Positions 60,683-64,000 of a stretch of DNA of 64,000 bases are shown here, one piece after another. Numbering within the stretch: position 1 is the first letter of the stretch; the number at the start of each line of letters is the position of its first letter. The stretch comes from Palaemon carinicauda. Taxonomy: Eukaryota > Arthropoda > Malacostraca > Decapoda > Palaemonidae. The position numbers were made by a program, and so were the translations under genes. The stretch is from the NCBI RefSeq assembly GCF_036898095.1, contig NC_090730.1:33010761-33074760 (forward strand), in the 5' to 3' direction. The notes under the pieces were generated by a model that searched no databases, was not told the origin of the DNA, and saw only the letters and a program-made list of their open reading frames with translations.

Positions 60683-62330
60683 CCTGAGAGGGCTTTCTCT
60701 TCCTAGACATGCCCCATTTGTTGAGAAGGTTCCTGTTCTCAGATGCGGCCTTGTCTGTGATCTCTTTCACTAGATCAGACGGGAAGAGGTACTTGCCCCA
60801 GATGTTGGAGGAAATCAGTTTCCGGGGTTCGTGTCTGACAGTGGCACTGGAGAACACGAATTCTCTGCAGGCTCTACGAGCTCGCATGAAGTGGTACAGA
60901 TCCTTGACTAAGGTTGCCATATGAGATTTGGCAAGGACCATGTAATGGTCAGGGACTCTGGTGTCGCCAGCCATTACGTCCATCTGGACCTGGAGAGTGA
61001 GAGATGCTGCCAGCCTCTCCTTCGTTTCCTGTTCCCTACGAAGGAGGTGATCGTTTAGCTTGGGGAGGTCCTCATTAAACTGACGTCCAGCAACGTCAGG
61101 ATCTAGTTTGCCCACCACGAAGGTGTGTTGCACATCCTTCCAGTGTTTGGTGTCGGGCGGGGTGACTGCGGAGAAAGGTCTGCATTCCTCCAATGCAGGG
61201 CAGGATTTCCCTTCTTCTACAGCCTTAAAGCAGGCAGCGAAGGCCTTTTCCGTGAAGGGTATCACCACTTCATCGGGCGCAACGTAGGTGGGGTACTTCT
61301 TGCTCAGAGCCGGAAGTCCAGAGCAGGCAAAGCCTCTGCTCTTAAGCGCTTTGGCAAGCATAGCCTGGGCCTTCGAGAGATCGAACACTATTTTCTCCTT
61401 CGGTTCGGTCTCTTCCTTTGAGGATGGTTCTGAACGTAGACGGACGTAACAGTCCGGATACGCCTCAAAGCGGGGGAAGAACTCCACTTCTTCCAGGGGT
61501 ATGGAACCGATCTTATCGCTGACGAAGATCTTGTCGTCAGCGATGACCATATGCTCGGCGAATCGCCACGGATTGTCGCTCGAGCATGTGGGGAGGTCCT
61601 TGATGGAGATTTTGCGAGATTCCTTGGAACCTCCCATCGACCGAATGACCTGGTGAGTTTCTTGGAGCTTCTGCTCCATCACGGATTCAATGAGCCGAAT
61701 CATATCCTGTGCCGTAGGTAGAGGAGTCGTGGTGGAGGACGTAGACGGGAGAGACACTTCCGTCGGTGTAGGAGTAGGAGGGGGGATGGAGGGAGGGGCA
61801 TCCTCCTTATCGGACTCGGTATACGCAACCCGGTCCTCTTCTTCATCATCCTCCCCTTCACCCTGGGCCATAAGGGTTTTCTCGGTGTCCTCCGAGATCT
61901 CTGACATGCGTTCATCATGTTCTGAATCCAGGTGATAATCATTCATGGACTGAGCCATGACAACATCAGGTTCCACTGTAATCTGGACTACGGGGATCTG
62001 TTCGACTGGGACCACTGAGTCTGGAGAGGCCTTTGGGAACAGCAAAGACCTCATTTCTTCTGTGGCTAGGTATGGTCCAGTGGCGTTCTTCTGAAAGCCA
62101 CGTACCCACTTGCGTAGGTTGTCCCGAGCAGTGTCCCGAATCTCCGCTGAGGGAGAATCATAGAATGCTTTCTGTAAGCATTCTTGGCAGACCGAACAGG
62201 TGGTGGGGCCCCAGTATTTGAGATCCCCTCTCTTGTGAGCACAAGGGGCGTGTGTCCTACACGCCGTGTGTCCATAGAAGTGTGGCCGACGGACCGCGCA
62301 GAAGTCGTGGTCACACCTGACGTACTCCTC
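60363..62330 (-). CDS. Family D Gag, open from a predicted splice acceptor
   Basis: The frame is open for 655 codons. Translation from the first ATG (62054) would omit the Cys/His region CDHDFC, GHTACRTHAPC, CSVCQEC and the shared block ARDNLRKWVRGFQKN, so I extend it upstream to a TTTCCTTTACAG|GAG acceptor-like site at 62331; an in-frame TGA lies further up with no ATG between. The start Met should be in an upstream exon, which I did not find. Core motifs: FEFFP-like VEFFPRFEAY, KYLFPSDLVKEI. Tail: RGSGRDSSRRPSRGRGGQ, RG-rich. It overlaps the RT frame. Confidence 0.82.
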   Translation of the reverse strand, partial: EEYVRCDHDFCAVRRPHFYGHTACRTHAPCAHKRGDLKYWGPTTCSVCQECLQKAFYDSPSAEIRDTARDNLRKWVRGFQKNATGPYLATEEMRSLLFPKASPDSVVPVEQIPVVQITVEPDVVMAQSMNDYHLDSEHDERMSEISEDTEKTLMAQGEGEDDEEEDRVAYTESDKEDAPPSIPPPTPTPTEVSLPSTSSTTTPLPTAQDMIRLIESVMEQKLQETHQVIRSMGGSKESRKISIKDLPTCSSDNPWRFAEHMVIADDKIFVSDKIGSIPLEEVEFFPRFEAYPDCYVRLRSEPSSKEETEPKEKIVFDLSKAQAMLAKALKSRGFACSGLPALSKKYPTYVAPDEVVIPFTEKAFAACFKAVEEGKSCPALEECRPFSAVTPPDTKHWKDVQHTFVVGKLDPDVAGRQFNEDLPKLNDHLLRREQETKERLAASLTLQVQMDVMAGDTRVPDHYMVLAKSHMATLVKDLYHFMRARRACREFVFSSATVRHEPRKLISSNIWGKYLFPSDLVKEITDKAASENRNLLNKWGMSRKRKPSQDDGPQPERKQSKHRPQQRQHRRQFPAPATPQVAAQPPQTFQLVPQPVLSSSPAFNPAFEQHSTTFRPKGRSSGRGSGRDSSRRPSRGRGGQGASGRGSKSSGPQKQ

Positions 62331-64000
62331 CTGTAAAGGAAAGAGACGATGAGTATTGTAGAGTCATAATATGGCTCGTATATAAAGTTAATTATTAACA
62401 AGTTAATATTAACTTAAATTAATTGTGATGCACAGAAGGGTGGGTGAAAGGAGACAGACGCATGCCTCGTGTAACCCGCCCGGCTGGTTGCCGTAGCATC
62501 GGACAGTCCCAGGTGGCCGTAGGCCTCCATGGAAGGTGTCTTGATAATGGGAATTCCATCTAGAATAACCATATTATAGACTGAGCTTGAAATCTTATCA
62601 AGAAAGTCTGGGGATCATGAGATCCTAGTAAGGTTCCGGCAACCAGACGTGCCAATTACACGTAGCGTGCTGGAAAGATGAAACACGCAAGAAGACAGAG
62701 TGAAAACTGAACAAAATGTACGATTCCGTACCAGTTTGTCTGCGTTAACAAGCCGTCTAGGTGCGGTTTTTAGGAGCTATCGCTAGTAAAGATAGCTGAG
62801 AGAAGGGGTGCAAGGCATCTTGCCGCCTCCGGACGGGTCCGGCATACCCCCGGCACGCCGGAAGCCGCTCGAGCAGAGTTTCTGGCATTCAAGAATGATC
62901 ATTCTATGGTCAAAAGAAGCCAGGGTGGCGGCAGCTGGTAGCGGCGGGATGGCAAGGCTGTACTAGCCTAGTCAAGACACCTCTGGAAAAGGTACCACCA
63001 TGATAGAGGTGAATCTATCATCCTAAGCAGGGGCCGCAATGGTCGGGGGCTAAGGCAGTCCAAGAGAGGACAGGGTGTACCCAAAGAAGGGGTGGAGACT
63101 CTTCATGTCGACCAAATGATAACTGACTCCATAGCACTATGGAGGGTCTATGTATCAGAGCGGACAACACTGGGAGCACCACGGGGTCCAGCACTCCAGC
63201 CTAGGGTGGAGTGTAGGACAGGGGACATATGAAGCCTAACCTACTGGTAGGTTAGGCTAGGCAAGAGATAGGTTGGGGGGGGAAAGGGTCTTCTTATAAG
63301 AAAGGATGGGTTATGCACCAGAGCGGCCACCTAGGAAGGGAGATGCTCACCCTAACCTATAGTAGGTGGACCAACTGAAAAACGGTGCACGCGTATATTT
63401 CAGCAAGGTACATAAACCAGCCCTCCCAACCTAACCTGGATTAGGGTTGTTAGACCCTAATCAAGGAAGGGAGAAGACGTATCGCAAGGAAAAGGTCAAG
63501 GACCGATTCAGCTTAAAGGAGGTGATCCTACCTCTAAGGTCCGCAACACTAAGAGAGGGGTCATTCCCTTAGGTGGGGAGGCGATACAGTACTCTGAGGA
63601 GTCTTGTCCTATCACATGTAATAGGGTACAAGATTACCAGAGGGAAGCCCTAGGGCTAGGGATGAAGAGAGCATATAGGGGTCCTATCATAAGGTTAGGT
63701 TAGCAAGGCACTCAAGATAACCTACCCCCTATATGGTCCCTGAAGGCGAAAAACACTTGCATCACTGTCAATGGTATTGTAAAATAATGCCAAAATCTTC
63801 ATAACTAACACTAGGATCACTGAAATATCATGCATTAACACTGGTATAGGCTCACTGGCCTAGGGGCTAATCAAAGCCTACTGGTATGGGGTCAGCGAAG
63901 ACCCTAACTAATGCGTCAAAAACACGATATAAAGTTCCTAGCTATGAAGACTAAATAACTAATAGCGCTGATTAGTAATTTATATACCGGTAAGGCTGTT
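62331..64000 (-). other. Family D 5' leader, non-coding as far as seen
   Basis: No open frame or terminal repeat recognised. Scattered CCTAACCTA / TAGGTTAGG motifs occur near 63235, 63350, 63430 and 63690. The left ITR (expected inverse of 56280-56660) is not present, so the element continues past the window. Confidence 0.5.

Larger units (their letters stand above)
56204..64000 (-). mobile_element. Family D DIRS element, right end and coding part
   Basis: On the minus strand. The right end lies at 56204 and the left end is beyond 64000. Right ITR 56204-56667, ICR 56668-56757. YR, RT/RNase H and gag follow with a single frameshift in RT/RNase H. Related to family C by Gag and YR sequence. 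Opposite in orientation to RBMX2 and to every other element here. Confidence 0.88.

Noticed and set aside
62066..62401. Minus-strand 111-aa ORF near the start of family D gag
   Set aside because: It is a different frame; the frame continuous with Gag carries the Cys/His motif shared with family C.

Overview
The window is eukaryotic genomic DNA, almost certainly from an arthropod and most likely a decapod crustacean. That placement is an inference from the density of DIRS1-like tyrosine-recombinase retrotransposons, an expansion known in Decapoda, and from an arthropod-like RBMX2 exon pair. There are no bacterial operons. The only host coding sequence I recognise is two exons of RBMX2 (the Ist3/Snu17 homologue, an RRM splicing factor) on the + strand, at 14989-15157 and 55250-55369. 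Their reading frames join exactly, so the 40,092 bp between them is one intron. By my boundaries about 97% of that intron is retroelement DNA.

Four DIRS families are present. Family A: A1 (window start to 4877), A0 (a 3' remnant), A2 (6635-14314), A3 (15462-23046), A4 (split, 24061-24089 plus 38119-46439) and A5 (a split 5' fragment). Family B: B1 (split, 24090-24650 plus 32106-38118), B2 (48550-55092) and B3 (a left end from 55375). Family C: one complete element, 24651-32105. Family D: one element on the minus strand, 56204 to beyond the window. Each family has inverted terminal repeats (ITRs), an internal complementary region (ICR) beside the right ITR that carries the reverse complements of both outer ends, and three overlapping coding regions: Gag, RT/RNase H with a DAM-like domain, and a tyrosine recombinase (YR).

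Layout: 0-15 kb holds A1, a short AT-rich stretch with a (GA)n array, A0, A2 and an old remnant. RBMX2 exon 1 of the pair follows. The intron then holds decayed A3 and a nested stack, C inside B1 inside A4, apparently inside A5. A LINE fragment, about 0.6 kb of unassigned DNA and the intact element B2 complete it. The second RBMX2 exon lies 157 bp after B2 and only about 6 bp before B3, and B3 is in turn interrupted by D, which fills the rest of the window.

State of preservation: C and B2 have all their coding regions open and nearly identical ITRs, so they are recent and possibly autonomous. D is nearly intact, with one frameshift between RT and RNase H. A1 and A4 are recently dead, with few lesions. 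B1 and A2 are dead and A3 is an old relic. The Gag proteins of all four families start with a Cys/His-rich zinc-finger-like region, and in family C this region is interrupted by a predicted 135-nt intron.
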